Positions 25,620 through 34,461 of a DNA stretch of 64,000 nt are shown here, piece by piece. The DNA lies in assembly GCA_031286615.1 (NCBI GenBank), contig JAITUA010000020.1, positions 496,001-560,000 on the forward strand, read 5' to 3'. Each line of letters starts with the position of its first letter. The stretch's first letter is position 1. Under the pieces are notes generated by a model. That model was not told where the DNA came from and searched no databases. It worked only from the letters and a program-made list of their open reading frames with translations. The DNA comes from Chryseobacterium sp. (GTDB lineage: Bacteria; Bacteroidota; Bacteroidia; Flavobacteriales; Weeksellaceae). The position numbers and the translations under genes were made by a program.

Positions 25620-26891
25620 TTGCAAGAGAAACTTTTACGTATATTCAAAGATAATTTTTTTAGGGGAGTCACAACACTGGCTTCAGGGACTATAATTGGA
25701 CAAATTTTAGTTATTATTGCCTCTCCGTTCTTATCTAGAATTTATCCGGTAGAATCTTTTGGAAATCTGGCAATATTTACAAGCGTTACTGCTTTCTTAG
25801 CTGTTGTTTCTACAGGAAGATATGAGTTAGCTGTTGGGTTACCAGAATCAAAAGAAGATTCGTACAAGATTATTAAATTGATTGTAATTATTGGATTTGC
25901 GGTTTCTTTTATATATCTGTTGCTGATAGTAATTCTGAAATATTTATTAAAAGTTTTAGATAAAGAGCTGTTTTTATCTCAGAATATCTATTATCTGGCC
26001 CCTTTTTATATTTTTTCTGTTGCAGTGTTTTCAGCATTAAATTATTGGAAACAAAGACAGAAAGCATATAAAACCATTACAATAGCTACAACTTTACAGA
26101 TCATAAGTACAACATTGGCAAGTCTGATGTTAGGTTTTTTCAATGTGAAATCTGGACTTATACTATCTCTGATGATTGGTATTTTGGTTGGAATACTCTA
26201 TCATGTATTGACTGAACGTACAATTATGAAAAATGTTATCAAACAAAATGAAGTGAAGAGTGTAGCATTGCAATATTCTTCTTTTCCAAAATATATGACA
26301 TTTTCAGACTTGTCTTTAGTAGCAAGCCAACAGTTTATACCGATTATATTTTCCTTATTATACAGTACCACCGTAGTAGGTTTTTTTTCTATGGCAAATA
26401 GAATCATAAGGATTCCCAATATTGTTATTACCAGTGCAATCAGTAATGTTTTCAGAAATGAAGCAATAGATGCAATCAGGATAAACGGAAACTGTAAAGG
26501 CTTATACTTTTCTACAATGAAGAAATTAATATTTCTTTCATTACCAGCATATTTATTCCTATTTTTAACGAGTAAATTTTTATTTAGCTGGATTTTTGGC
26601 AAACAGTGGTATGTGGCTGGTGAATATTCACAAGTTATTTCAGTTTTTTTATTTTTTGAATTTATCGCTACACCCCTTAGTTCAGTATATTATATAAGAG
26701 GCAAGCAAAAGTTGCTAATGAAACTTCAATTACTGAATGCAGTCTTGGGTTTCATAATGATTTTGGTAGGTTATTTAATTTTTTCAGATGCATATATGTC
26801 ATTGGTATTTTTTGCTATTTCTGCTTCTGTTTTTAATATAATACTAATTTTTAACTCATACAAAATTTCAAAAACTAATAATGCTATATAG
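25620..26891 (+). CDS. Oligosaccharide flippase, Wzx-like
   Basis: A 423-residue membrane protein with about 12 hydrophobic segments and the N-terminal FFRGVTTLASGTIIGQILVI typical of the polysaccharide biosynthesis (Wzx/RfbX) family. It moves lipid-linked repeat units across the inner membrane. The start is a TTG at 25620 (MQEKLLRIF); no ATG suits better. The gene is visibly richer in A and T than its enzyme neighbours, as is common for serotype-specific genes acquired by transfer. The 81-base gap before it is larger than in the preceding block. Confidence 0.87.
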   Translation: MQEKLLRIFKDNFFRGVTTLASGTIIGQILVIIASPFLSRIYPVESFGNLAIFTSVTAFLAVVSTGRYELAVGLPESKEDSYKIIKLIVIIGFAVSFIYLLLIVILKYLLKVLDKELFLSQNIYYLAPFYIFSVAVFSALNYWKQRQKAYKTITIATTLQIISTTLASLMLGFFNVKSGLILSLMIGILVGILYHVLTERTIMKNVIKQNEVKSVALQYSSFPKYMTFSDLSLVASQQFIPIIFSLLYSTTVVGFFSMANRIIRIPNIVITSAISNVFRNEAIDAIRINGNCKGLYFSTMKKLIFLSLPAYLFLFLTSKFLFSWIFGKQWYVAGEYSQVISVFLFFEFIATPLSSVYYIRGKQKLLMKLQLLNAVLGFIMILVGYLIFSDAYMSLVFFAISASVFNIILIFNSYKISKTNNAI

Positions 26892-26939
26892 ACTAGAAAC
26901 AAAATTAATTTTATTAAAAAACAAATATCATTAAGAAAG

Positions 26940-28115
26940 ATGTCATTATTTACCGACAAGTTTACATTTTTTAAAGTATTCATTTATTTTATTTTTGTTT
27001 TTTCGGGATCTCTAAAGTGGTTACCTATTCCAATCGACTTAACCCTGTTGTCTCTTTTATTTTGTGCTGTGGTAATGATTGTTGAATTGCGTACAATAAT
27101 TCCAATAAAAGTAAAAGATCGCCTTATTGTTATTTTGATTCTGATATTGAGCCTTATTTTTCTTATTTCTAACTTTTATTCAATATCTAGTATTTATGCC
27201 CAATCTAAAACTCTTGCTATTATTTTAAATATTTTTACCGTAATATATCCCATTATTGTATTTAAAAAATCTATTTTTTCTGAATTGAAATTATTGATGT
27301 ATCTTATTGGAGGATTAATGGTTATAGGATTATTCTATATGTATTTTAATAATATGTTTATCATATTCCATGATTCTGAATTATTGGTAGATAAAGTTCC
27401 TACCTATTTAGTGATTGGAATTATGTTATGTGCCTGTTTTATTTTTTCTTTGGAAAGTAAATTAACATGGTATGTAGCGGTTTACAGATTGTCAATACTA
27501 TTTTTATTATTTCAGCTTGGAGGAAGAGGGCCTATTATCAATGTGGTATTATCCTTAATCGTTTTCTTTACTTTGAATCTTAAAAATTATAAAATAGATT
27601 ATAAAACAGGGTTTGCAATAGGAGCATTATTTTTTACCATTCTTATTTTTGGAGAGAATATTTATACTTTTGCATTTCAAAATGTAGATTTTGAACGATT
27701 TAATATATTTAAAGCTTATAATGATGATGCAAGTTTATCTGTGAGGGGAAATTTTCTTGAAATTGGAATAGAATCAATACTAGATCATCCTTTTTTTGGA
27801 TTAGGAATTGGAAGTTCAGGATTCATTTTGGATGGTACTGATGTGAGTAACTATCCGCACAATTTGTTTGTTGAATCAATGATGGAATTAGGAATATTCG
27901 GAGGGTTATTATACCTGTCAACATATATATTATTTTTTTTAAGAAACTATTCCATTTCCAGAAACAATAAGGATATGCTGATTTTATTTATTGTTGTGTT
28001 ATTATTTTATCTGGAAGACAATAAAAGTAACTCTTTTGATTCTTGGAGATGTAGTATTATATGGATTATGTTTTTTATATCTGAGAAGAGATATAAAGTT
28101 GGAATAACTAATTAA
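26940..28115 (+). CDS. O-antigen polymerase/ligase-like membrane protein (Wzy candidate 1)
   Basis: A 391-residue protein with about ten membrane segments and one large loop (about residues 235-300). It carries the Wzy_C-type features RGNFLEIGIESILDHPFFGLGIG and YPHNLFVESMMELGIFGG. Such proteins polymerise undecaprenyl-linked repeats or ligate glycan to an acceptor. It is very AT-rich. A second protein of this class is encoded at 35740, so which one is the polymerase is open. Confidence 0.82.
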   Translation: MSLFTDKFTFFKVFIYFIFVFSGSLKWLPIPIDLTLLSLLFCAVVMIVELRTIIPIKVKDRLIVILILILSLIFLISNFYSISSIYAQSKTLAIILNIFTVIYPIIVFKKSIFSELKLLMYLIGGLMVIGLFYMYFNNMFIIFHDSELLVDKVPTYLVIGIMLCACFIFSLESKLTWYVAVYRLSILFLLFQLGGRGPIINVVLSLIVFFTLNLKNYKIDYKTGFAIGALFFTILIFGENIYTFAFQNVDFERFNIFKAYNDDASLSVRGNFLEIGIESILDHPFFGLGIGSSGFILDGTDVSNYPHNLFVESMMELGIFGGLLYLSTYILFFLRNYSISRNNKDMLILFIVVLLFYLEDNKSNSFDSWRCSIIWIMFFISEKRYKVGITN

Positions 28116-28236
28116 AATTCACGTGAAATACCTTAAATAATGTATAATATTAATTTTTATAAAACTAGGTTTATACTTATATAAGTTTCCCATAAATATT
28201 ATTTATAAAGGTTTAATTAAAAAAAGAAAAAAACAA

Positions 28237-30069
28237 ATGTGTGGAATTTTTGGTGTCGTATCGAACACCAGTATTAATAAACAAAAGTTTCAAACTCTTG
28301 TAAAGCACTCCGAACAAAGAGGAGTAGACTCTAGTGGTTTGATTTATTATCAAAATAACCAATATAAAGTAAATAGAGCTGATTACAGCATTGAAAAACT
28401 ACTGAATAAGGTTAAACCATATAATAACAATATTGTCTTAGGACATAGTAGGTTGATTACTAATGGGCTGGGAGATAATCAGCCAGTGGTCAGAGGAAAT
28501 ATCTGTGCAATACACAATGGAATTATTGTAAACGAGGAAGAAGTCTGGAGCAAATTATCAGTAAGCAGGCAATTAAAAATTGATTCTGAGGCTATTGTAG
28601 CTATAGCAGAAGAGTTTCTTAGTAACAATAATAGTAAAATTGAAGACCTTCCTAAAGAAATACTTTCTTTGTGTGATGGAGTCGTTGCTTGTGCCCTTGT
28701 ACTGCCAGAAAAAGGAAAACTCCTTCTTTTTTCTAATAATGGTAGCTTATATGTAGGATACAATGAGGACAAAACTTATTTTGCTTCAGAAAGCTATGGG
28801 CTAAGACTTATAGGATGTGAAAATGTTACTCAGATAAAAGAACAGTCTTTGATTCTTGATATTCCTGTTTCAAAAGAAAACCTTACAGTTACAGATGAAA
28901 AAAGCAGAGTAGAAGACCTAATCCCCGAGTTTAAATTTAATACTATTGAAGAAGGTCTGCTTGAATATAAAAAGCTTAATATCAAAAGATGTACTAAATG
29001 TATCCTCCCGGATACAATGCCTTTTATAAAATTTGACGAAGCAGGAGTATGTAATTATTGTAAAAGCTACAAACCAAGAAATAATCCTAAACCGAAAGAA
29101 GAACTATTCAAACTAGTTGAACCTTATAGAAGAAAAGGGAAGGAGCTGGATTGTATCGTTCCTTTTTCAGGAGGCAGAGATAGCTGTTATGGATTACATC
29201 TTATTATAAAAGAACTTGAAATGAAACCTGTTACTTATACCTATGATTGGGGAATGGTAACAGACCTTGGCCGAAGAAATATCAGCCGTATGTGTGCAGA
29301 TCTCGGAGTAGAAAACATTATTGTGGCTGCGGATATTTCATTGAAAAGAAAGAATATCAGAATGAACCTTGAAGCTTGGCTGAAATCACCGCATTTGGGA
29401 ATGATGGCAATGCTTACAGCAGGCGATAAACACTTCTTCAGATATGTTGAGGATATCAAAAAACAGACGGGAATTAATCTAAACCTTTGGGGAGTAAATC
29501 CATTAGAAGTCACTCACTTTAAAACAGGTTTCTTAGATATTGAACCAGATTTTGAAGAAAAGAGGGTATACAGTCATGGTGCGATGAAACAGATGAGATA
29601 TCACTCTAAAAGATTCAGAGCTATGATGCAGAGTCCTGGATATTTCAATAGTTCACTTTGGGATACATTATCTGGGGAATATTATCGCAGTTTTACAGAA
29701 AAACAGGATTATTACCATATTTTTGATTACTGGAGATGGGACGAAGAGCAGGTTGATAATACCCTTTTAAATGATTATAATTGGGAAAAAGCAATAGATA
29801 CTACTACTACCTGGAGAATTGGTGATGGTACAGCTGCTTTTTATAATTATGTATATTATACCGTAGCCGGTTTTACGGAACATGACACGTTCAGAAGTAA
29901 TCAGATTAGAGAGGGGCAAATAACAAGAGAAAAAGCTTTGGAACTTGTTGAATTAGAAAATACTCCGCGCTATCAGAATATCAGATGGTATCTGGATACT
30001 TTAGGACTCGATTTTGAAAGAGTAATAAAAATTGTGAATAAAATTCCGAAATTGTATACTGAAAAATAA
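28237..30069 (+). CDS. Fused class II glutaminase and WbpG-like N-acetyl sugar amidotransferase
   Basis: A 610-residue two-domain protein. Residues 1-220 are a class II glutamine amidotransferase domain: Cys2 nucleophile (MCGIFGVVSN), GHSRLITNG and AIHNGIIVNEE. Residues 250-610 match the WbpG/PseA N-acetyl sugar amidotransferase family: paired cysteines 252/255 and 272/275 (likely zinc), the PP-loop PFSGGRDSCYG (311-316) and a long helical C-terminus. WbpG adds an amidine to an acetamido group using ammonia from a separate HisH-type glutaminase; here the ammonia source is built in. With the upstream wbp-like genes the likely product is an acetamidino uronate. A legionaminate-type substrate is less likely because no nonulosonate genes are seen. 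Confidence 0.85.
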   Translation: MCGIFGVVSNTSINKQKFQTLVKHSEQRGVDSSGLIYYQNNQYKVNRADYSIEKLLNKVKPYNNNIVLGHSRLITNGLGDNQPVVRGNICAIHNGIIVNEEEVWSKLSVSRQLKIDSEAIVAIAEEFLSNNNSKIEDLPKEILSLCDGVVACALVLPEKGKLLLFSNNGSLYVGYNEDKTYFASESYGLRLIGCENVTQIKEQSLILDIPVSKENLTVTDEKSRVEDLIPEFKFNTIEEGLLEYKKLNIKRCTKCILPDTMPFIKFDEAGVCNYCKSYKPRNNPKPKEELFKLVEPYRRKGKELDCIVPFSGGRDSCYGLHLIIKELEMKPVTYTYDWGMVTDLGRRNISRMCADLGVENIIVAADISLKRKNIRMNLEAWLKSPHLGMMAMLTAGDKHFFRYVEDIKKQTGINLNLWGVNPLEVTHFKTGFLDIEPDFEEKRVYSHGAMKQMRYHSKRFRAMMQSPGYFNSSLWDTLSGEYYRSFTEKQDYYHIFDYWRWDEEQVDNTLLNDYNWEKAIDTTTTWRIGDGTAAFYNYVYYTVAGFTEHDTFRSNQIREGQITREKALELVELENTPRYQNIRWYLDTLGLDFERVIKIVNKIPKLYTEK

Positions 30070-30088
30070 TTTAAATTTTTGTTCGGAA

Positions 30089-31357
30089 ATGAAAAGTCCT
30101 ACAGTGGTTTTTAAAATTACATTACTATTTACCTATTTGTTTTATAGTAGTTCTTTTTGTTTGGCTGTGCCCATGTTTAAGAGTACACTGCCAACACAAA
30201 ATAAAACAGTATTTACATCAGATGATCACATATTTACGGACAAAAACTTAAGTGTCAGGGAAATTTCTAAACTTCTGGATTTTTATACTGATGTGTTTAG
30301 TTCAGAGACTCAGTTGGCCAAGTGGTACAGCTCTGTCTATGATAGTTCTGCACTGTTGTATATTCCTATACAATATGCTTATGATACCCAAAATCAGGAA
30401 TTAATAAATAAACTGCGAAAACTGTTTACTTATAATACCTTACTTATTGTAAAAAAGAATACTCAGGCAGATGATTTGGCAAAAAGAACCTTTTACTTTA
30501 CTGCTTCAGAATATTTAAGAAGAAATGGAATAAAAAACAATGCCCAAAACACAAAAATGTATAATTTTATAAAAAGTGAAGTATTATATTATTGGAACAA
30601 TAATCCAGCTAATATTTGGGATGCAGAGTCAAAGAAATTTTATGGTGCAAAACAAAGGATAGATTATATCTTAAGTGGGAATTTTAATGGTAATTTAAGT
30701 TACTATAGAGCAATTACTGATTTTGAGTTCTACGTTATGGGAACAGGTGTAAGCCTTTTACTTATTGAGAAAGATGCACAGCGAACCATAACATCTGATT
30801 TAGTCTCTATTAAAGACAGATTCTACCAGGTATTGAAGAAAGAAGTAAGTATTAAAGATAATAAAGCGTGGTATCTACAGCCAAATATATGGCGTGATCA
30901 TCCGGATTTTAAAGATGTAGCTTTGGAAAAAAGTCAAAGTGTCAATTGGGATGCTTCTCATTTTTCAAGAATGTCTGCTTACCTGCATCTGTTGAAACTT
31001 AATTTTCAAGATGATAAATCAAAATACAACTATTTGGAAAAACTTACCACATTACTTTCAAATCAGCTGATAACTAATATTGCAGTCTATGATTCCAGAA
31101 ATAATATTTACACTTTTAATAATTATATAGATGGTAATAACAGTAATTTTCGGAGTGATATTAAAGATGGAAAAAAAGGCATACAGCCATCTCAGAACTT
31201 TGAACATATTTTTATTGGATGGTGGAAAATGCTAAATACCAATGAAGTAAATACAATGTATGGAAGGATAGCAAAAAAAATTCCTTATTATTCTGAACAG
31301 AGTGCTTATCTCACTCACGATAAAGGATTCTTTCAAGAAATTGTAGATTTAAAATGA
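30089..31357 (+). CDS. Exported protein of unknown function in the polysaccharide locus
   Basis: A 422-residue protein with a signal peptide (KITLLFTYLFYSSSFCLA) and no further membrane segment, so probably periplasmic or secreted. The rest is rich in aromatic residues and predicted helices (for example RDHPDFKDVALEKSQSVNWD and ASHFSRMSAYLHLLKLNF), reminiscent of all-helical toroid enzymes such as polysaccharide lyases, but no catalytic motif could be identified. It lies 19 bases after the amidotransferase gene and is likely co-transcribed. A role in trimming, modifying or releasing the glycan is inference. Confidence 0.75.
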   Translation: MKSPTVVFKITLLFTYLFYSSSFCLAVPMFKSTLPTQNKTVFTSDDHIFTDKNLSVREISKLLDFYTDVFSSETQLAKWYSSVYDSSALLYIPIQYAYDTQNQELINKLRKLFTYNTLLIVKKNTQADDLAKRTFYFTASEYLRRNGIKNNAQNTKMYNFIKSEVLYYWNNNPANIWDAESKKFYGAKQRIDYILSGNFNGNLSYYRAITDFEFYVMGTGVSLLLIEKDAQRTITSDLVSIKDRFYQVLKKEVSIKDNKAWYLQPNIWRDHPDFKDVALEKSQSVNWDASHFSRMSAYLHLLKLNFQDDKSKYNYLEKLTTLLSNQLITNIAVYDSRNNIYTFNNYIDGNNSNFRSDIKDGKKGIQPSQNFEHIFIGWWKMLNTNEVNTMYGRIAKKIPYYSEQSAYLTHDKGFFQEIVDLK

Positions 31358-31481
31358 TTTGATGTAGCATTGTTGAATTTCAAGTTGTGTACAAGGCACT
31401 TCAGTAGGATAGATAAAAGAATAAAAAGTAAAACATAACAATGTTTAACAGGAAAATTCAAAACTTTCCAAAAACCAATTA

Positions 31482-32609
31482 ATGAATAAAAAATATAGAT
31501 TTCACATATGCCATCTTACGAGCGTTCATCCAAGAAATGATTCCAGGATATTTCATAAGATGTGTAAAAGTCTGGCATCCAAAGATGTTAAGGTAACCTT
31601 AGTTGTTGCTGATGGTAAAGGGAATGAGGTGATAGACAATGTGGAAATTATAGATATAGGAGCCCCATCAGGTAGAATAAAAAGAATTACACAAACGACA
31701 GCTAAAATTTTTAATAAAGCTAAGGAACTAAATGCAGATGTATTTCATCTGCATGACCCCGAATTGCTTTTAATAGCGAAGAAACTAAAAAAGCTAAATA
31801 AAAAGGTAATCTTTGATTCTCACGAAGATACGGTAAACACTATTTTAGTTTCCCCCTATTTAAAATCCCCTGTTTCAAATATTATCTCCATATTATATGG
31901 AAATTTTGAACGCTATACCTGTAAAAAAATAGATGGAGTAATTGGTGCTACCCCTCATATTGAAAATTATTTTAAAAAGTTTGCAAAACAAACTGAAAAT
32001 ATCAATAACTATCCTATCTTGCCTGATAAGAAACTGGAGCAGATTTCCTGGGATCAAAAACAGAATGAAGTATGCTATGTGGGCTCTATTGACGATACAA
32101 GAGGGATTAAAGATCTGATGAATTCATTGGCGCTTACAAAATCACAGATCAGACTGAATCTGGCAGGTATGTATTCTTCTGCGGCTTTGGAAGAAGAAAT
32201 AAAGCAGCATCCGGAGTATCACCTTGTCAATGATTTCGGATATGTAAACTCTGAAGATGTGGAAAATATTTATAATCGTTCCTTAGCAGGTGTGGTTACT
32301 TTGCATCCTATTCCAACATTTTTAGTAAGTCTGCCTATAAAAATGTTTGAATACATGGTTGCAGGAATCCCTTTTATTGCTTCAGATTTCCCATACTGGA
32401 GGAATTTATTGAAAGGGAGTGAATGTTGTATTTTTGTAGACCCTCAAAAACCTAAGGAAATTGCTGATGCTATTGATTACTTTATTCTTAACAGAGAAAA
32501 AGCAAAACAAATGGGTGAAGTGGGAAGAAAATTAGTCTTTGAAAATTTTTCATGGGAAAGTCAGTCCGAAAAATTATTAACATTTTATCAAAAAGTTTTA
32601 TCAAACTAA
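31482..32609 (+). CDS. Glycosyltransferase family 4
   Basis: A 375-residue GT-B enzyme. The N-terminal domain begins HICHLTSVHPRNDSRIFHKM and contains HLHDPELLLIAKKLKK and FDSHEDT. The C-terminal domain has VCYVGSIDDTRGIKDLMNS and the sugar-nucleotide loop around PTFLVSLPIKMFEYMVAGIP. It would add one sugar of the repeat unit on the cytoplasmic side using a UDP-sugar. The donor cannot be read from sequence. One base separates it from the downstream amidotransferase, so the two are translationally close. Confidence 0.87.
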   Translation: MNKKYRFHICHLTSVHPRNDSRIFHKMCKSLASKDVKVTLVVADGKGNEVIDNVEIIDIGAPSGRIKRITQTTAKIFNKAKELNADVFHLHDPELLLIAKKLKKLNKKVIFDSHEDTVNTILVSPYLKSPVSNIISILYGNFERYTCKKIDGVIGATPHIENYFKKFAKQTENINNYPILPDKKLEQISWDQKQNEVCYVGSIDDTRGIKDLMNSLALTKSQIRLNLAGMYSSAALEEEIKQHPEYHLVNDFGYVNSEDVENIYNRSLAGVVTLHPIPTFLVSLPIKMFEYMVAGIPFIASDFPYWRNLLKGSECCIFVDPQKPKEIADAIDYFILNREKAKQMGEVGRKLVFENFSWESQSEKLLTFYQKVLSN

Positions 32610-32610
32610 T

Positions 32611-34461
32611 ATGTGCGGAATAACTGGAGCAATAGAATTTAAAAGATCACAAAATCTTGATTTTAAAGAAGGAAGTGATTTACATAATTATATACGAAGA
32701 AGAGGACCGGATTACTATGGGGTTGAAAAAACAGAGTATGCTGACTGGTCAGTAACTTTGGCTCACTCAAGGCTGGCGATCATAGACCTGTCAGTAGCAT
32801 CTAATCAACCCATGATTTCTGATGATGAAAGATATAGTCTTACTTATAATGGGGAAATATATAACTATCAGGAAATCAGAGAAGAATTAATCTCTAACGG
32901 TTTTTCTTTCAGAACAAAAGGAGATACAGAAGTTCTTTTAAAAGCCTGGGAGTGCTGGGGAGAAGCTTGCTTGAATAAGCTGAACGGAATGTTCGTTTTC
33001 GGTTTATTTGATAAGATAAAAGGAGAATTCTATCTGGTAAGGGACAGATTTGGAGTTAAGCCGTTAATCTATACTTTTTTCGAGGGACAACTATTATTCT
33101 CCTCTTCTATAGCGTCTGTAGCAAAACAAATAAATCAGGATATAGATTTGGAGTATTGTTCCAGTGGAATAAGATTTGGTTTTTTTGAAGGATATGAAGA
33201 CAGAACTCCTTTCAAAAATGTAAAATATCTTTTACCGGGATCATTGATGAAATGTACGCTGGAGGGAGAGCTTAAAATAGAGACAAAAACTTGGTATTCT
33301 CTGGAAGAGCAGGTTGCAAAAAAAAGAAAGGAACTGGAGTCATTAAGCCCAAGTGAACTCATTCTGCAAGGGAAAGCACTGCTGGAAAATTCAACAAAAA
33401 TACGCCTGAGAAGTGATGTTCCTCTGGCTATTTCTTTAAGCGGAGGAGTAGATTCCTCCTCTATAGCAGCAATTACTTCAAAAGAAGTAGATCATCTAAT
33501 GGCTTTCAGTTATGGAGCTCCAGATCACCCAAAATCAGAAGGCCCCATTATTAATAAGTTTGCAAAAGATAAAAATATTAATGTTGAATATATCCACCAT
33601 TCTTACACAGCACATGAGATGGGGAATATCTATGACCAGACAATGCAGGCACAGGAATCTCCATTTCTTGGCTTGAGTATTATAGCACAGCATGAAGTTT
33701 ACAAGCAGGTAAAAGAAAGGAACATTAAAGTATTATTAGGCGGTCAGGGAGGTGATGAAATTTTTGCCGGATATAGGAAGTTTTTCGTAGTAGCATTGCG
33801 AAAAGCAATAGAAAAGAAAGAAATTCTACCTGGCTTACAATATTTTCACTCATTAGCTCTTATGTTGGTATTTGAAGCAAAACAAATAAAAACATATTGG
33901 AATGAAAAGAACAGATATCTGAAGTCAACAGGAAAAGATACATCGTTCCTGGATTGCTTACCGGAAATCACTTTAAATCTCTTTGAAAATTCATCATTGT
34001 CAAACAGACAGATTTCAGATATACAGAAATATAGTATCCCCTCTCTTTTAAGATATGAAGATAGAAACTCAATGTATTTTTCTATTGAGAGCAGACTGCC
34101 ATTTATGGACTACAGGCTGGTAGAGTTTGCTTTAGCATTACCTGATTTGCTTAAAATTAAAAATGGTTATGGAAAATGGATATTACGTGAAATGATGAAG
34201 AAAGATGTGCCGGGATATATCCTCAAAAACCGTCTGAAAAGAGGATTTGATGTTACACAGAATTGGGTGAATGATGGTGTAGGAGAAAGAATAAAATCAA
34301 ATATTTTAGAAAATAAATCCAAAGCAAAGGATTTTGTATCAGACTTCAGCCGGCTTGAAAATAACCTCACAATTGAAAACCTTAATAACAGTAATGTACT
34401 GAATGAAGCCATCATGCTTGATTTCCTAATTGATCCAATTAAAAAACCAACCCTGCACTAA
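32611..34461 (+). CDS. AsnB-like glutamine-hydrolysing amidotransferase
   Basis: A 616-residue protein with both domains of glutamine-dependent asparagine synthetase. The glutaminase domain has Cys2 (MCGITGA), RGPDYYG and YNGEIYNYQ; the synthetase domain has the PP-loop SLSGGVDSSS (277-282) and GGQGGDEIFAGYRKF. It overlaps the next glycosyltransferase gene by one base and follows another by one base, so it clearly belongs to the glycan operon. AsnB homologues in O-antigen loci (for example WbpS) convert a uronic acid carboxyl group to an amide. Plain asparagine synthesis is unlikely in this setting but cannot be excluded. Confidence 0.87.
   Translation: MCGITGAIEFKRSQNLDFKEGSDLHNYIRRRGPDYYGVEKTEYADWSVTLAHSRLAIIDLSVASNQPMISDDERYSLTYNGEIYNYQEIREELISNGFSFRTKGDTEVLLKAWECWGEACLNKLNGMFVFGLFDKIKGEFYLVRDRFGVKPLIYTFFEGQLLFSSSIASVAKQINQDIDLEYCSSGIRFGFFEGYEDRTPFKNVKYLLPGSLMKCTLEGELKIETKTWYSLEEQVAKKRKELESLSPSELILQGKALLENSTKIRLRSDVPLAISLSGGVDSSSIAAITSKEVDHLMAFSYGAPDHPKSEGPIINKFAKDKNINVEYIHHSYTAHEMGNIYDQTMQAQESPFLGLSIIAQHEVYKQVKERNIKVLLGGQGGDEIFAGYRKFFVVALRKAIEKKEILPGLQYFHSLALMLVFEAKQIKTYWNEKNRYLKSTGKDTSFLDCLPEITLNLFENSSLSNRQISDIQKYSIPSLLRYEDRNSMYFSIESRLPFMDYRLVEFALALPDLLKIKNGYGKWILREMMKKDVPGYILKNRLKRGFDVTQNWVNDGVGERIKSNILENKSKAKDFVSDFSRLENNLTIENLNNSNVLNEAIMLDFLIDPIKKPTLH

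Noticed and set aside
26201..26602. A 133-codon minus-strand open frame inside the flippase gene
   Set aside because: It is antisense to a clear Wzx-like protein and has no recognisable features.
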